The notes beneath the pieces were generated by a model. The model did not search any database. It was given only the letters and a program-made list of their open reading frames with translations, and had not been told where the DNA came from. A stretch of 64,000 nucleotides of DNA, taken from contig NC_064042.1 of assembly GCF_932526225.1 (NCBI RefSeq), positions 1,099,001 through 1,163,000 of the forward strand, read 5' to 3'. Positions 33,413-55,640 of the stretch are shown here, piece by piece. This stretch comes from Nematostella vectensis (taxonomy: Eukaryota; Cnidaria; Anthozoa; Actiniaria; Edwardsiidae). The translations under genes were made by a program, and so were the position numbers. The first letter of the stretch is position 1. Each line of letters begins with the position of its first letter.

Positions 33413-35114
33413 ACATATACAGGCCTAGCACCTCGTGGCACTGTCTAATTAATGCAGGTAATGACATGCTTTACGCTCTACGTAGAAGATGTCAATCCGA
33501 GAGAGCCTGGTTTCGACTTGTGTAAGAACTCTTTCAAAGCCGTAAATCGATGCGCATGAGATAAACATGTACGTAGCGACTTAAAGTCACTTGTATTATT
33601 GTCTAAACTCAGTCCATCCTTTAACGCGGCTCGTATATGATATTGCTTGGAATAAAAAAACCCATGGATATTTATACTTGTAAAAAGATCAGATATTTCT
33701 AGACAATAGAATCAAACAAGTCGGATCCAGTGGTCGATATTAATTACGTGGCTTTATGTAGAAGTTTGAAAAAAAGAAAAAGAAAAATTAATATTTTGAG
33801 CTCTCGAAGAACAATACAAATAGGCGCCTACAAATAATTCATATCTAGTTCCTACAATATTCAATTCTTTATTACATTTATTCTAACCTAAAATACCCCC
33901 AAAGCATAGAATCTCAGGAAATTACTACTCTGTACAAAAACAACTGTACAAATGGCCGTCGGTCTTATTTGTACAAAGTGATTTTCCAAAATGATATACT
34001 ACTACAAAACTATTTCACTGAGTTACTATCTATTATAATTCTACGTTCAATTTATGAAGGAGAACCTGACTAAATGATAAAAAAGGTCACAACAAAGGAC
34101 CATTATAATTATGTCGTGATGAACTGGTAAGGAGTTACTGGGACAGGAAATACGCATGTGCAGAAATCAAGTGAATTTTTACTTAGTTTAAGCAAGAAAA
34201 AAAACAGCTTTCAATTTATTTTATGCTCTCTATACACAAATTTGTAAAAGCTTATCACTAAAACTTTCGTCGAAGCTCGAAGAAGGATTTTTTATAAAAA
34301 TAATTTGGAGCCGTCTCTAAAATACGAGTGTACAAAAATAGATTCTTGTAAAAAAGCATTCATAAAAAAGTTTTGATAACAAATAGCGACAAAGGGCTCA
34401 AAATTTGTTTGGAGTGTGATGAAGTTTACCATTTTTTTATATGGATATACAGTATGATTTCTAAAGCAGGGCACTTTTCGATATTTTGGTTCTAGGAAAA
34501 CTTAGATTTGATTCTAGAAAAACAAGTTAGACTATCCAACAATGGTTCAAGTTTCTCAAAAACGTTATTCTAGGAAACGTCTTAAGTACAATATACCTGA
34601 CAATCAAAGTATATGAATGGTTAGCTAGCAAAATATTTGTTAGTCCAAAGAAAATAAAAACGGTTATTATATCTTGTCATAAAACTCAATAAAATGAAAT
34701 AAATTCAACTAACTTTGACACTGAAAACAATGTTACTGTATTCCTTGAACCGACGCAAGTTTAGTATGATCTCACACTCCATTGTGGATAACGAGCATGT
34801 TTATGTGAATTACACGCGTCCGACCTTAAGAAAAAGCGCGCGAAAACGATTTTCATCCAATGGTCGCTACTTTCAAAGATTACACGAATATTAGAAGATA
34901 CAAAAATAAAAAGCTTTTTACTTGGTACATTTTACGTATTAGTATGAAATTGTTAATCACTGAATAAGAAGTTTTCAAGTATCAAGTTATTTTCGCAGTT
35001 TGCATCCAATTAGAATCAGCCTAGAATTCAGTCTAGAAAGTGGGATACCTGTGTATGGTGCGTGCGCACCACAAATGGACTAAGCAAACTAGTCGTTATA
35101 ACAACAAGCAAAGT

Positions 35115-35379
35115 CACGTGATAATGAAATAACTCTTAGAGGGTCAGGTGATGTTACAGATAATCCAACGGACGGAATATGTACATTTGTTAATTCTCAA
35201 GACATTGACCTGAAGCACGTGTTGAACATGTGATAACCACGCTCGCTCGGAGCATGAGAACGTGTTTGTCACGTGAACCTGGCCAAAAGGAACGTGACTT
35301 ACACGTGGACTGTGTCCGTATATTCAACGCGCCACTAGCATCGAGTGTCACTAAACGCAAACTACGCGCCAGTCACGTG
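35115..35379. promoter_or_regulatory. Second cluster of five CACGTG E-boxes
   Basis: CACGTG is at 35115, 35216, 35270, 35302 and 35374, several as TCACGTG(A). It lies immediately 3' of the TNF-ligand coding end (35415), so it is probably in its 3' UTR or flank. The sequence 33413-35114 between the clusters holds no gene. Confidence 0.5.
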
Positions 35380-35414
35380 CATATTCTAAATAATTTCGAT
35401 TTTTTGTGCAATCG

Positions 35415-44734
<9,320 letters not shown>

Positions 44735-45049
44735 GCTACATTTACCTAGCACATGCAAAGCCTAGTAAAGGCCAAGCGATTCCAAAACATGCCCCTTCTG
44801 GCCATAAAGTCCGCAGTTTGGCTTTATCGCTGCTATGACTATCTCCCGTCACATTTACTGCATGTATCGTGTTCGAGCGGTGGAGTCTTACGAGTTCCGT
44901 AAAAAAACGCCTGGTTCATGAATCGCGCGCCAAACTTTCTACTAAACAATGGGAAACGTCACTCTTCGAACACAGCACACGTGTGTGGAGCCCCAGCAAA
45001 AACAACGTAAGATGACAACATCAAATTATTGGTGAAGCCTCAGCCAATC

Positions 45050-45145
45050 ACAGCCCAGAAAGACTAAATAACAATTAGATATAAATAACCTCTGATTGGC
45101 TGGATACAATACAAGCCCCACTCTAGCACAAGTCAACCAATGATA
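45050..45145 (-). promoter_or_regulatory. CCAAT-box cluster upstream of TNF-ligand gene
   Basis: Three CCAAT motifs in both orientations (AGCCAATCAC near 45052, TGATTGGCTG near 45093, ACCAATGAT near 45137) lie 300-400 bp upstream of the start codon. No TATA box is obvious. The promoter role is inferred from position. The rest of 44735-46067 holds no supported gene. Confidence 0.35.
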
Positions 45146-46067
45146 TTCTCCCCCCTGTAGACTTAAACGGCTTATTTAATTGTTGCCTTTGTTATTCAAA
45201 TGAACACTTTTGTGTTTATATTTGGGACCCCGGCCACACATCTTTGCAGCATTTGTTCAATTTGCAGCAAACAAACCGCGCTATTGGATTTTAAACGTAG
45301 CATTGGTCGTATTACTCGACTCGGTCGCGGTTGACCTTTGTGTGTTCAACGCAAGCTGTTTGCGAGGCAAAATGGCTGCGTAAACTGGCGAATCGCCAAC
45401 CGGGCACATGGCCCTTATTAATACCGTGACCGAATCCCGCCACTAGATTGCCTCCTTATACGTCACATAAACCGGGCAGGCAAATGTCAGCCCACTCCCC
45501 CAGCGATATCACGGCAAATAGAAAAGTCAACAATCCAAGACCGTGGAATAAACAGGAAATTGACCATCAAAGAGGCTTTCAGCAAAGATGGCGCATGGTA
45601 CAGGCGCGAATAGCGCGCGCCTTAGTTCAATATTTGCCCATAGCTCTGTACCGAGTGAGTAAGGGAGTATAGAGCCATTTCCGTTTTGCGTAAGGTACTA
45701 TATAAAGAAACGTAAATTTCCCTCCCAGTGCCGTGCGCGTGAGCAGATGAAAGCAAGGTCAAGCAACAAAATGATCGCCTTCCGAAACCCTTAGCTACTA
45801 AGCGTGGGAACGATTCCACAGTCCATCACAAAATCACTTAACGCTAAACGGGCTCTTAAAAATACTTCTAAAAATATACAAGTAATCAAATTACGTCTGG
45901 CAGAATAAGATATTAATAAGAATGCGGTATATAGGTTTATTATTTTAATGGTTGATCATTTTGATGGATGGCTTTCAGAGGTCGGGTCAAAATTTACAAT
46001 TCAAGATGTCCATGCTACTTGAACACGACGTTTGAGGTGTTAATGGTCCGTTATGTCTGGTCCACAG

Positions 46068-46244
46068 TCACTGGCTCAGGACAAAGGCATTTGTACAGTT
46101 GCAAGAAGCATTCAATCCAGGTCTAAGCGAGCGCTTATTGCGACATGCCATAGCCGGCCATCTGGCCTTGTACTCGCATCGGCAGTTTGAATTTAGCTCA
46201 CGTAAACTTAGGCTCGGCGACCGTTTTTTGCGCCTCCTGTCAAT
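46068..46244 (-). CDS. Possible terminal exon of a cysteine-rich secreted protein
   Basis: After a candidate acceptor (GATACGGGCAG, about 46245) an open frame of about 59 codons contains a polybasic RRRKKR site. A cysteine pattern follows, CxC...C...CxC (NCRCEYKARWPAMACRNKRS and NASCNCTNAF), then TGA at 46068. AATAAA on the same strand at 46... about 130 bp downstream (45936-45941) supports a 3' end. Dibasic cleavage plus dense cysteines would suit a secreted cystine-rich factor. No upstream exon was located. A plus-strand open frame of similar length (46099-46473) covers the same bases, so strand is uncertain. Confidence 0.35.
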   Translation of the reverse strand: MDRRRKKRSPSLSLRELNSNCRCEYKARWPAMACRNKRSLRPGLNASCNCTNAFVLSQ

Positions 46245-49200
46245 AGCTATCAAGGAAGTTTTTGTCTGCCCGTATCATCGTTATCAAGGGATCATGGCAT
46301 TGTTGTTCGAGTTTGCCGATTGTTGCCGCGCATATCTGGTCTCTAGCTCAAGTGGTTTGCTTATCATCGGGGCTAAAAGCAGTGATAAAATTAGCCGATT
46401 CAAGATCTTATCTGACGCCGGTAGTACGTGCATGCCGTTGATTGATAGGTGTCAATCATTTGATGGCATTTAGTTGACCGGGGTTTGCGAGTCTGGGTTG
46501 CATATGCAAGTAGCTAAGTGATGTAGTGTTTTCGGTCCTCTCTCGCGGTTCATCTGTCTCGCGGTTCATCTGTCAATCTTATAATCATCCTAATCAGTAA
46601 CCATAGCAATCCTTTATGGTAACAACTACAAAACAAATTCGGTCAGCCCCTTATTTTGCTTTCTTTTTTCATTATTTAAGAATATAATTCAATATGATTA
46701 CAGAAAACCTTGTAAAGCTCATTTTTGGCTTTCCAGATTCAACCATTTCAAATGCCAAAGGGATTGTAGGTAAAACGATGCAAATGGATTTTTCTATTGT
46801 CGCTTTGCAGCTGATTCTTCTAGCAGAGCTTTCTTCTTGTTTGTCTTTAGTAGTTAACTTATCTGTGAAGCTTTCTTCTTGTTCATCTTTAGTAGTTCAC
46901 TTATCTGTGAAGCTTTCTTGTTCTTTCGCGTACGCGAGAGAACAGGGACACGACATGGATAAGTAAAATGTTAGAAACAAACAAACAAACAAAAAAAACA
47001 GGAGAACCACACTGCTAGCAGGTACTGTAGCTGCTTTAGGACGACGAAAGGGTTGGCTGGCAGAGCTACGTGAACTTTTTGTCTAACCCCAAAGCATGAA
47101 TAACATCATCTAGGGCATCAAAGACAAAATGACATTGATTTGACTGATGACTGAATGTAAGGAGGGGTGGGGGACCAAAACCTCCCTCGCCTTTTTGTAC
47201 GCTATGTGTCGGCATTTTAAACACTACAGACGCATCAGATAGATCAATTCTTTATGCATCTGTTATCATCCCCTCGGGCTTGCAGTGTTTAATTTGTCAT
47301 TATTATTCCTAACATTAGCAACGTGGCTGCCATTGTCATCATAATTGCAATCGTTTTCAACATCACAGTCGTTCTTATCATGGTTTATATTTGTGCACTG
47401 ATGTTGACTTGCATTGTGCGTGTGTTTACGGATCTACAGTCGCCTACCGGTTCTTATTACAGTATAAGCAACAATAGAACAATAAAGATAACAATGTACA
47501 CAGTCCCCAAGGACATTTTTGTCGATACACCTTTTTTTTTTATAAGAAGGTCACTTCAAATTCTCAAGTTTAGGCTGAGCCGTTATTATTTTTGGAGCAT
47601 TTTAAAATATTTTTTAAATATATATAAGCTAAGGATGTTCTTAAATTCTAGTGCATATAAATATATAATACTCAATTAATTACTTTTTACAAGAAAATTG
47701 TACAAATAATAAAAAGTTGTACGATGTATTGTTGTTTTTTTGGGGAAGGGGGGGTTTGAGTGGAGATGTTGAAGAAGTTGTGGAGGAGATGGTTATGAAA
47801 CTCCAGCCAATCCTTTCTTCGCTGCAAGCCCTGGGTAAAAGCAACGAAACCAGATCTCACCAGAGATCAACCAACTCCCGCACTTCAACATTTCCTTTTT
47901 TAACGCCACTTCCGATCCTTTAATCCTACATCGCTCACCGAATGCCCCTAAGTTACCACTGGTCGTAACGTCCCTCATGACAAAATTCCATTCTCAGGTG
48001 CGTATACAGGGGGGTGCGCGACCCAAAAAGTGTGTCATTTCTTATCAAGGAATATTTAAATGCTGTGCTTTTTCCATATGATACCTATGAACTGCGCACC
48101 CTCAGCCAATCCTGGGTACGCGCCTGATTCCAGGCCCCCTCCCTCGGAAGGAGCCAAAAGACATGAATTTGGCATGCTCGAGGCTGCAGCGCTGATCTGA
48201 AGAAGGGGGTGAAGAGTAATGAAGAAGGGAGGGGTGGGGTATGACCTTTACGTGAAGTCAGGCGTATTGGGAATACCTCAACATAAACCACCGTCCGCTC
48301 GAGAATCCGCCTACATTACGAAACACAGAATAAGTTCAAGATATCCTGGGATTTTATTTCCTTGAGCTTAAAAGTAATGCGACTTAAGGGGCCCGATTAG
48401 CTCGGAGATTATCGACAGGAAATTGCAAAACTCGGCGTATTATTTTAAAAAGTACAACGAATTTCAACACGGTAACAAAGAGGTCATTGCTAAACTCTCT
48501 TTCAACGCTGAGTTGCGTTAGCGAAACCGCAAACGATGATGACTTCCCGTAAATTAGTAAGGTTCAGATTATTCCATCCGACTAAGAGGAATAAAATGAT
48601 GTTAGGAAGTTGTGCAATACAAGAGTTTTCCGCAACCACATCTTGTATCGTAAAATTTACGTGGGTGTGTTTTAGTTTCGCGTTGGTTTTGTTTCGGTCG
48701 AGTTTTTAGGAGGCATTTCACCGACTAAATATGCAATTGTACTTAGAGATCCCTGTATGACATTTAATACCTTCCTCTAGATTTTCTCAGCAAAAACATT
48801 TCTAGTGATAAGCAAATGCTACATTAGAATAAGTCACGGGTGGCGACGAAAACTAGTGTCAGGGGAGACAAGATTTGGAGCGGTGAAAAAACAAACCTAG
48901 GGGGTCGGTAAGCAAAATCTCGAGTAGAAACCAAGTTAGTCGACTTCCCAATAAAAACAGAGAGTAAACTAATAAGAGGGCAGCTCTGACTAACAGAAAA
49001 CAATGATACAGAAGTGTAAATAGTGCGAAAAGTGGTTTGAGCTCATCTTTTGGCAGACGAGGTGATAAGATTGTGCCGAGGACGACTTTATGATTTTTAT
49101 CCCTCTCGTGCTGTCCTGTTGAATATCAAAACAATCATTTCTCACTTAAAGAATAAAACACAGACGGGTCCAAAGAAATAAGTAATCCCTTAAGCTTTAG

Positions 49201-51579
49201 AATAGACGACTTTGATTCTGTCCTGATCACGAAAACAATATTTTGCAAACTATAGGCTATTGAAGAAAAAAAGTCAACCGCTAATTTAATTAAACAATCG
49301 TAATTGATATGAATATAACCTAATTTCGAAAGTGAATCAAACGGCTGTAGTCACGAAAGCTACTCACGATCGAAACGGATTCCCTGAATAAGGCAAATAG
49401 AGCTGGTGATTTGAGTTTCTATGGGGGGAGTGTCTTGCCGAGTTCCTTGTTCAGAAGAGCCACTAATCGAATTTCCGTGCACGAACTCATTTTCCGCCGG
49501 TATGCTGCACTAACGAGAAGCAGAAATTGAATTACGGCAATTAGCTGTGAAGATGGACGTTAAATGAGTTTTGTAAGGCCATTAGATGCCGCGGTACAAT
49601 GCATTTTATGCAATTCATTTGTCTAGAAGGCGTGACTAGATGGATACGGCACAGTTTGATGTTTAGTTCAAGGCAGTAAGTAAAATAAACAATAATCGTA
49701 ATTAAGGCATCAACCAAGCAGTATCATAAGAATTTGCTTTTATCAAAGAAGTTGAATGTTAGTACTTTGAATATTTGAAAGTAATGTGATAAATGAATGA
49801 GTCGCATTATCTGATGGTATTTTAATTTAATCAATGTCATCTGCCTGTCTCTCTGTGATGATTTCTGCGATGAATTGTGTCAGACTTGCTACCATCCTTC
49901 TCCACTTCATCAAAGACTCTGTCTGGAGCCATTTTGTCATCCTAGCAAAGAAAAAGAAGAAAAAGTGCGAGAAGGCATCCATTTCAATCGTTTATTTTTT
50001 GTTTCTTTTGATTTGAATAAAAAAGTATAAACTTTACAACTTTATTTTTAGATGGTTTTTTTTATCACATAGTCTGTTTTTTTTTTTTTTTGTATAAAAT
50101 GAAACAATAGCCGAGGTGTGGCCCTTTTATTCTAAAACACAAAAAAGGATTATAACCAGCCGGTTTTGTATTTTTAGACAGTCTTTTTACATACCATACT
50201 GTGAATCAGCTATAGTTAGATACATATTATACCTAGTCTTGGCCCTGATATCTAACATTGACACCTCTAAACAATAGCTTCTTCACAACCACCACAACAC
50301 TCATTCAGTGACTCATCTCAAAGCCACAGGGATACCAACATTCCTTATCTACCGTTATCTGTGCACAGACAGCCTTCAAGGCGATGCCGGATTTCCCTTA
50401 ATCGCCCTGACATCCGGTCACGGCGGCACTAACTGGGTTTCGAAACGGAAGTAAGAGTTCTTTGAGGATATTGTGACCCGGAAGCTTATGATAAGGGTGG
50501 GATAAGGCGTGGAGGTGTTTTAAGGACAGAAACAAAAGGCCAGGTTTATATATGACAGGAACAAAAGCCGGAGATGGTGCGGTGGGCGTGGTGGGGTATG
50601 AGGTACAAGGCCTGCACGGGTGACCATGCGATAGAGACGAACTAACTACGCGTAGAGACTTGGAAAAAAACATCTAAAAACTTATACTTAATCTATTCTT
50701 ATACTTACTAATCGAAGATCACCAAATTTAGCCGATTGAAACAGATGAGACGCTGGAATGGGTTGACGATTTTTTTGTGTGTGACCCAGTGTAATTCAAT
50801 TATGAAAGCGAGGAGTCTTGCAATTTTTTTGATTTTATTATAATTTTTTTGCTCATTTTACAAATACCTCGAAGCGAGATACCTTATGGCAGAGGGGAGT
50901 AATTAATTTCGCCGTGTCGAGAATCAGACATTTTTTTTAGAAATATCAGCTTGAGCGATAAGGCACAGTTCAATATTACTGTGCTTGCTGTCTGAGTTCT
51001 CCTGTGCACCAAATGGCAGCAACCGAGGAAGCGCAGGGATTTGTCTGAACCAGTCAGCTTGCTGATTGTATAAGCAATCTTATTACTAGATGAAAGTTGG
51101 GTAGCAAGGCCAGAAAAACCCATATCAGTTTCTGTACAGCGCAATGACCTTAGTAGAAAACCCTATCCGTACTAAGTGGAGGCCATATCAGTGGTAAGAA
51201 GAAGCCACACTAATAGCAGTCGGTCAATAGGGCCACACTTGATCATCAAGGTGTTGATGGAATGAACGTTTGTATTTATGTCGCCCAAAAGACGCGGACG
51301 AGCGTTATGTGATGCGTGGGGAATAGCTGATATATAAACCGTTTGAACTCGTTCCATGATTTTACGCGCTATTTTATTTCAATATTAAAAATATTACCAT
51401 GGGACGAGGAGTTATATCTCAGTTGGTAAGTGCCACACCTTTTCCATGTAGTAGTTTTATCTCGTTATCTTGATATATCTAATATGCGCTCAATTGTCTA
51501 AAATGGTGCTTATGGCAGGTGTCCTTACTAAATGATTTATGATCTTCTAAAGAAGAAATTAATGTGAATTATAATCTAG
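46245..51579. other. Long gene-free stretch
   Basis: No supported gene. Notable items are a 42-bp tandem duplication at 46836-46920 (AGCTTTCTTCTTG..TTAGTAGTT..CTTATCTGTGA) and T runs at 47530 and 50079-50090. Open frames of 60-118 codons here are AT-rich and lack splice signals or recognisable domains. Confidence 0.45.
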
Positions 51580-51632
51580 GGTGGGTGGGTGGGTGGGTGG
51601 GTGGGTAGGTAGGTAGGTAGGTAGGTAGATAG
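51580..51632. repeat. GGGT/AGGT tetranucleotide array
   Basis: (GGGT)n passes into (AGGT)n and (AGAT)n. It directly abuts the 3' end of the minus-strand CR1-like element, so it is likely its simple-repeat tail. Confidence 0.9.
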
Positions 51633-51714
51633 ATATATAGGGTTTTATTCAATTGCCATGGCAGTGTTACAGACTGAATTAAGGCAAAGGGCCAGCGCAT
51701 ATACCGTTATAATA

Positions 51715-52775
51715 TTACAGAAATCGATAAGTTACAAAGTCACCAAAGCGTTTAGTTAAAGAAATATGTTTGTAGGTATTCATACTTCCGGATCTTAGTG
51801 AGTATCCATGCTCGTTATTAATTACGCCTCCAGTAATTACAGATCGAAGGGGTTGTAGCTCCTTAGAGGAGGTCATGAGACTGATACACAGCTCGCGCCT
51901 GCGGTCAGCAAGACTTTGGAGCCCGCTGGCGTCCAAGGCCTCCTTGTAACGTAGATGGGGTAAAACGATACGGAGGGCCCTCTTTTGGATGCCCTTAACA
52001 ATGTCGACAAGAAACCCTGGTATATTAGCCCATACTGGACCTGCGTACTCCACAACAGATCTAATGAGTACACAATAGATGGCAACAAGATCCTGGACCG
52101 GTACTCCAGATTTCTTAAGGAGCCGGAGAGCGTAGAGCCTTTTGTTTGCCTTCTTAACTACATAGTCTACGTGCTTATTCCACGATAGATCTGAGCTAAT
52201 GTGGACGCCGAGGATTTTGTAGCTCTCAAACATTTTAATCACGGAGCCCATGAGTTGCAGGGCACTAACTGGCGAGGGCTGGTACTGCAGGAAATAAATG
52301 ACTAATTCCCGACACTTTTTGGGGTTGAGCCTCATCCCACGCTCCGTAGCAAAATTGCAAATATCATTAGCAATAAATGGCAGATAACTTGGCGAGCACC
52401 TGGGAATCGCTTCAAAGATGGTGGTGTCATCAACATACTAAATGCGATATGGCCAACAATCAATAGTGGAGCAAGCTTAGTGCCTTGTAGTATGCCCTCA
52501 TTAGGGAACACAGGCGATGAGGTGTGGCCACTGATTTTGAGGCAGCAATCCAATTTCGGAGATACTCGTTGACTCCTAGGAGGTCGAGCTCAGACATTAA
52601 GACGTTATGGTCGACTAAGTCAAAGCCCTTTGAAAAGTCGGCAAAAAATATGCGCACATAATTTTCGCCTCTTTCAAGCGACTCAAGGATGCAATGGAGA
52701 AAATACACCAGGGCCAGCACAGTAGACTTCCCTGTTACAGAGAACTGTTTAGGGTCAAGCTTATCCTTGACGCAT
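51715..52775 (-). pseudogene. Reverse transcriptase fragment, CR1/L2-like
   Basis: From 52775: KDKLDPKQFSVTGKSTVLAL, then FFADFSKGFDLVDH (motif A), then an indel. EGILQGTKLAPL (motif B) follows in another frame, and YVDDTTIFEAIP (motif C, near 52440-52410) in a third. Below 52335 a clean 206-codon frame covers the thumb and connecting region to TAA at 51715-51717. At least two frameshifts inactivate it; the 5' half is missing. Confidence 0.82.
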
Positions 52776-53140
52776 GCGAATCAAGTGCAAACCCTCCATA
52801 ACTTTAGCTTTTTCCGCTCTTCAGGAGCCCTGTGGTGCGCTGTTGGGGTTGGGGACGAGCTGCTCAAACTTCTCGCTATCGCGCGCAATAGAAATCCCGC
52901 ACTGTCTCTTCCCTTTTCGACAAGCCTGGCAGATAATTACCCACACCCGGAACTAGCGCCTGTTTGCAGGCTACAAATACAAGATCCGCCGAATGGTCTC
53001 CTATTCAAATTTGCTTGCAAATATAACAATGAGCTACAATGATGCTGTTATTTCTCTTGGAACTACACTTCACTCCAGGCGCGTTATCCCAAAGAACTTT
53101 TGAGAAACTGAAAGCGTCGCGTCTCAGCCACTTAATCCCA

Positions 53141-53340
53141 CCCTCTAGAATAAGCGCGCACGGCCACACCCTCTAGAATAAGCGCGCACGGCCACACCCT
53201 CTAGAATAAGCGCGCACGGCCACACCCTCTAGAATAAGCGCGCACGGCCACACCCTCTAGAATAAGCGCGCACGGCCACACCCTCTAGAATAAGCGCGCA
53301 CGGCCACACCCTCTAGAATAAGCGCGCACGGCCGCACCCT
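53141..53340. repeat. 28-bp minisatellite, 7 copies
   Basis: The unit is CACACCCTCTAGAATAAGCG + CGCACGGC, almost without variation, so young or recently homogenised. Confidence 0.95.
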
Positions 53341-53469
53341 CAGATTCTCTAATCGCCCTACACTTTTCAAATGTAAAACCGAAAGTTTCAAAAAAAGCTT
53401 TGTACCCTATATGTGTTCTAGTGCACACAAATTTTAACGTAGATATCCAGCTTAGTTTCTTTTAGCGTA

Positions 53470-53625
53470 GGTAGTTAGCAATGACTTGTAAGGCCCAGCC
53501 CCACTAAATGTAAATGTAAACGTAATAGTAAGTTTTTTTTATTAGAATTATTGTAAATACTAATCGCAATTCGCCGTTTAGGCGCAATTATTTTTTAATA
53601 AACCCATTATTATTATTATTAAGCT
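53470..53625 (+). mobile_element. Non-LTR retrotransposon 3' end relic
   Basis: An AT-rich UTR with GTAATAGTAAG, AATTCGCCGTTTAGGCGC (small stem), AATAAACCC and an ATT-triplet tail. It is similar in layout to the relic at 925-1150. No coding part is preserved. From 53626 to 54750 no gene is seen. Confidence 0.4.
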
Positions 53626-54752
53626 GTCGAATGCGGGCACAATTCTTTTATAACAGATTGCTCGCAATTTCTTGGGGAAATACTGTATCTTGCGCGTGCT
53701 CATAAGATATTTATCATTAGCTCCCCGGCCCCTCACCTGATACAGGCAGTCTCCCGTCCTCTTTCGAGTTTCGTGTTAAAAGCCTAAAAACTACGGCAAA
53801 TGGTTATCAGACTTTCGTATAAATCGACGAGGCGAAGATAATAAAAGAAGCTGAAGTGAGCCTTTGTCTTTTCTGTGTCTACTCTTGGCTAGTTTGTCTG
53901 CATCCTGTCATTTTAAAAAGCCACAGTGGCAAGTACTCATGACACATTAAGCATCCATCTGAATTATAACAAAAACATCATTTTTTATTTATAAGCAGGA
54001 AAAAGGCGCAGTAAATCTCTACCCAGCCACCAAGTCTACGACTTTATCAGTGCATTAGTGGCGCCCGAGCTCGTTATCTCATGGTGACGGATGTTACTCG
54101 CTAGTACACCAAACTCTGTCTACCAAGACGCACCAAACCAAAGCGCTAAATCGCCGTGCAATAGCGCGGCTATGATTATTAATATTAGGCAGCATGCTAT
54201 CGTAGTTTGTAGTGGCTGTGCGATAAGGAAAAAGTAGAAAAGATGATCAAGCGGTATAGCATGGGATACAAACATAGATAATTAGGCTTTGAGATGAATA
54301 CTTGTGCGCAGCCTGGCGCCAAAGGAACGGCACACACCGATAAGGACGCGAAGACTAAACACTTATGCGCTTAGAGACGCCGGGATGTGAAAGGCGACAG
54401 AGGTCTACCGACAGGGGGCCGTCATTGAGATAATGCGTGATAAAGGGTTGTATGTAAAACAAAATATCCACGACATTTTTACATTTTTTACAATACACTT
54501 TCTTTGATATGCGATTTTCCTCACTAACGTTTCAAGTCACTTGAATTTTAACTGTCCACCGTTAAACACGATATCCTTGATGTTTTTAGAACATCAATGC
54601 GCTTTTTCCTTTGATAGGCTATGTATTTCTCATAGGCCTTTCAAAGTCTTGCCCCTAGATCAATATATCCACAGCTATAAAAATCACACAAAAGCTATAT
54701 ATATTTTTATATATGTTATCAACCCTTTAACCAAAGTTTAGTTCAGATGAAA

Positions 54753-55640
54753 CGCAAACAAATCACTGTCCACCCCGAACAAATCATTGTCCACCGCGAA
54801 CAAATCATTGTCCACCACGAACAAATCACTGTCCACCGCGAACAAATCACTGTCCACCGCGAACAAATCACTGTCCACCACGAACAAATCATTGTCCACC
54901 GCGAACAAATCATTGTCCACCGCGAACAAATCACTGTTAACCGCGAACAAACCACTGTCCACCAAGAACAAATCACTGTCCATCACGAACAAATCACTGT
55001 CCACCGCGAACAAATCACTGTTAACCGCGAACAAACCACTGTCCACCGCGAACAAATCACTGTCCACCGAGAACAAATCACTGTCCACCGAGAACAAATC
55101 ACCGTCCACCGCGAACAAATCACTGTCCATCACGAACAAATCACTGTCCACCGCGAACAAATCATTGTCCACCGCGAACAAATCACTGTCCACCGCGAAC
55201 AAATCACTGTCCACCGTGAACAAATCACTGTCCACCGCGAACAAACCACTGTCCACCGCGAACAAATCACCGTCCATCACGAACAAATCACTGTCCACCG
55301 CGAACAAATCACTGTAGACTGCGAACAAATCATTGTCCACCGCGAACAAATCACTGTCCATCACGAACAAATCACTGTCCACCGCGAATAAATCACTGTC
55401 CACCCCGAACAAATCACTGTCCATCACGAACAAATCACTGTCCATCGCGAACAAATCACTGTCCACCCCGAACAAATCACTGTCCATCACGAACAAATCA
55501 CTGTCCACCGCGAACAAATCACTGTCCGCCGCGAACAAATCACTGTCCACCGCGAACAAATCACTGTCCACCGCGAACAAACCACTGTCCACCGCGAACA
55601 AATCACTGTCCATCACGAACAAATCACTGAATCCCTCCTA
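54753..55640. repeat. 21-bp minisatellite, ~42 copies
   Basis: The unit is AAATCACTGTCCACCGCGAAC with CATCACG/CCCCG variants. Period 21 keeps several frames open on both strands (HREQITV, TANKSLS, AVDSDLF heptads). Equal openness in many frames argues that none is a gene. Confidence 0.95.

Larger units (their letters stand above)
51580..52780 (-). mobile_element. CR1/L2-like non-LTR element, 5'-truncated, second copy
   Basis: A coding remnant, a 3' UTR with AATAAA (plus-strand TTTATT at 51642-51647) and a tetranucleotide tail. Its protein is clearly the same family as the one at 22.5-23.5 kb (shared LNPKKC, KKANKRLYALR.LKKSGV, and a terminal KR..DFVT). Confidence 0.8.

Noticed and set aside
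47323-47679. 118-codon frame beginning with a hydrophobic stretch
   Set aside because: AT-rich sequence readily yields hydrophobic codons; the C-terminal half is low-complexity K/Y/F/N and no exon signals or domain are visible.
51413-51440. tRNA-like A box (ATCTCAGTTGGTAAGTGCC)
   Set aside because: No B box at proper spacing downstream.
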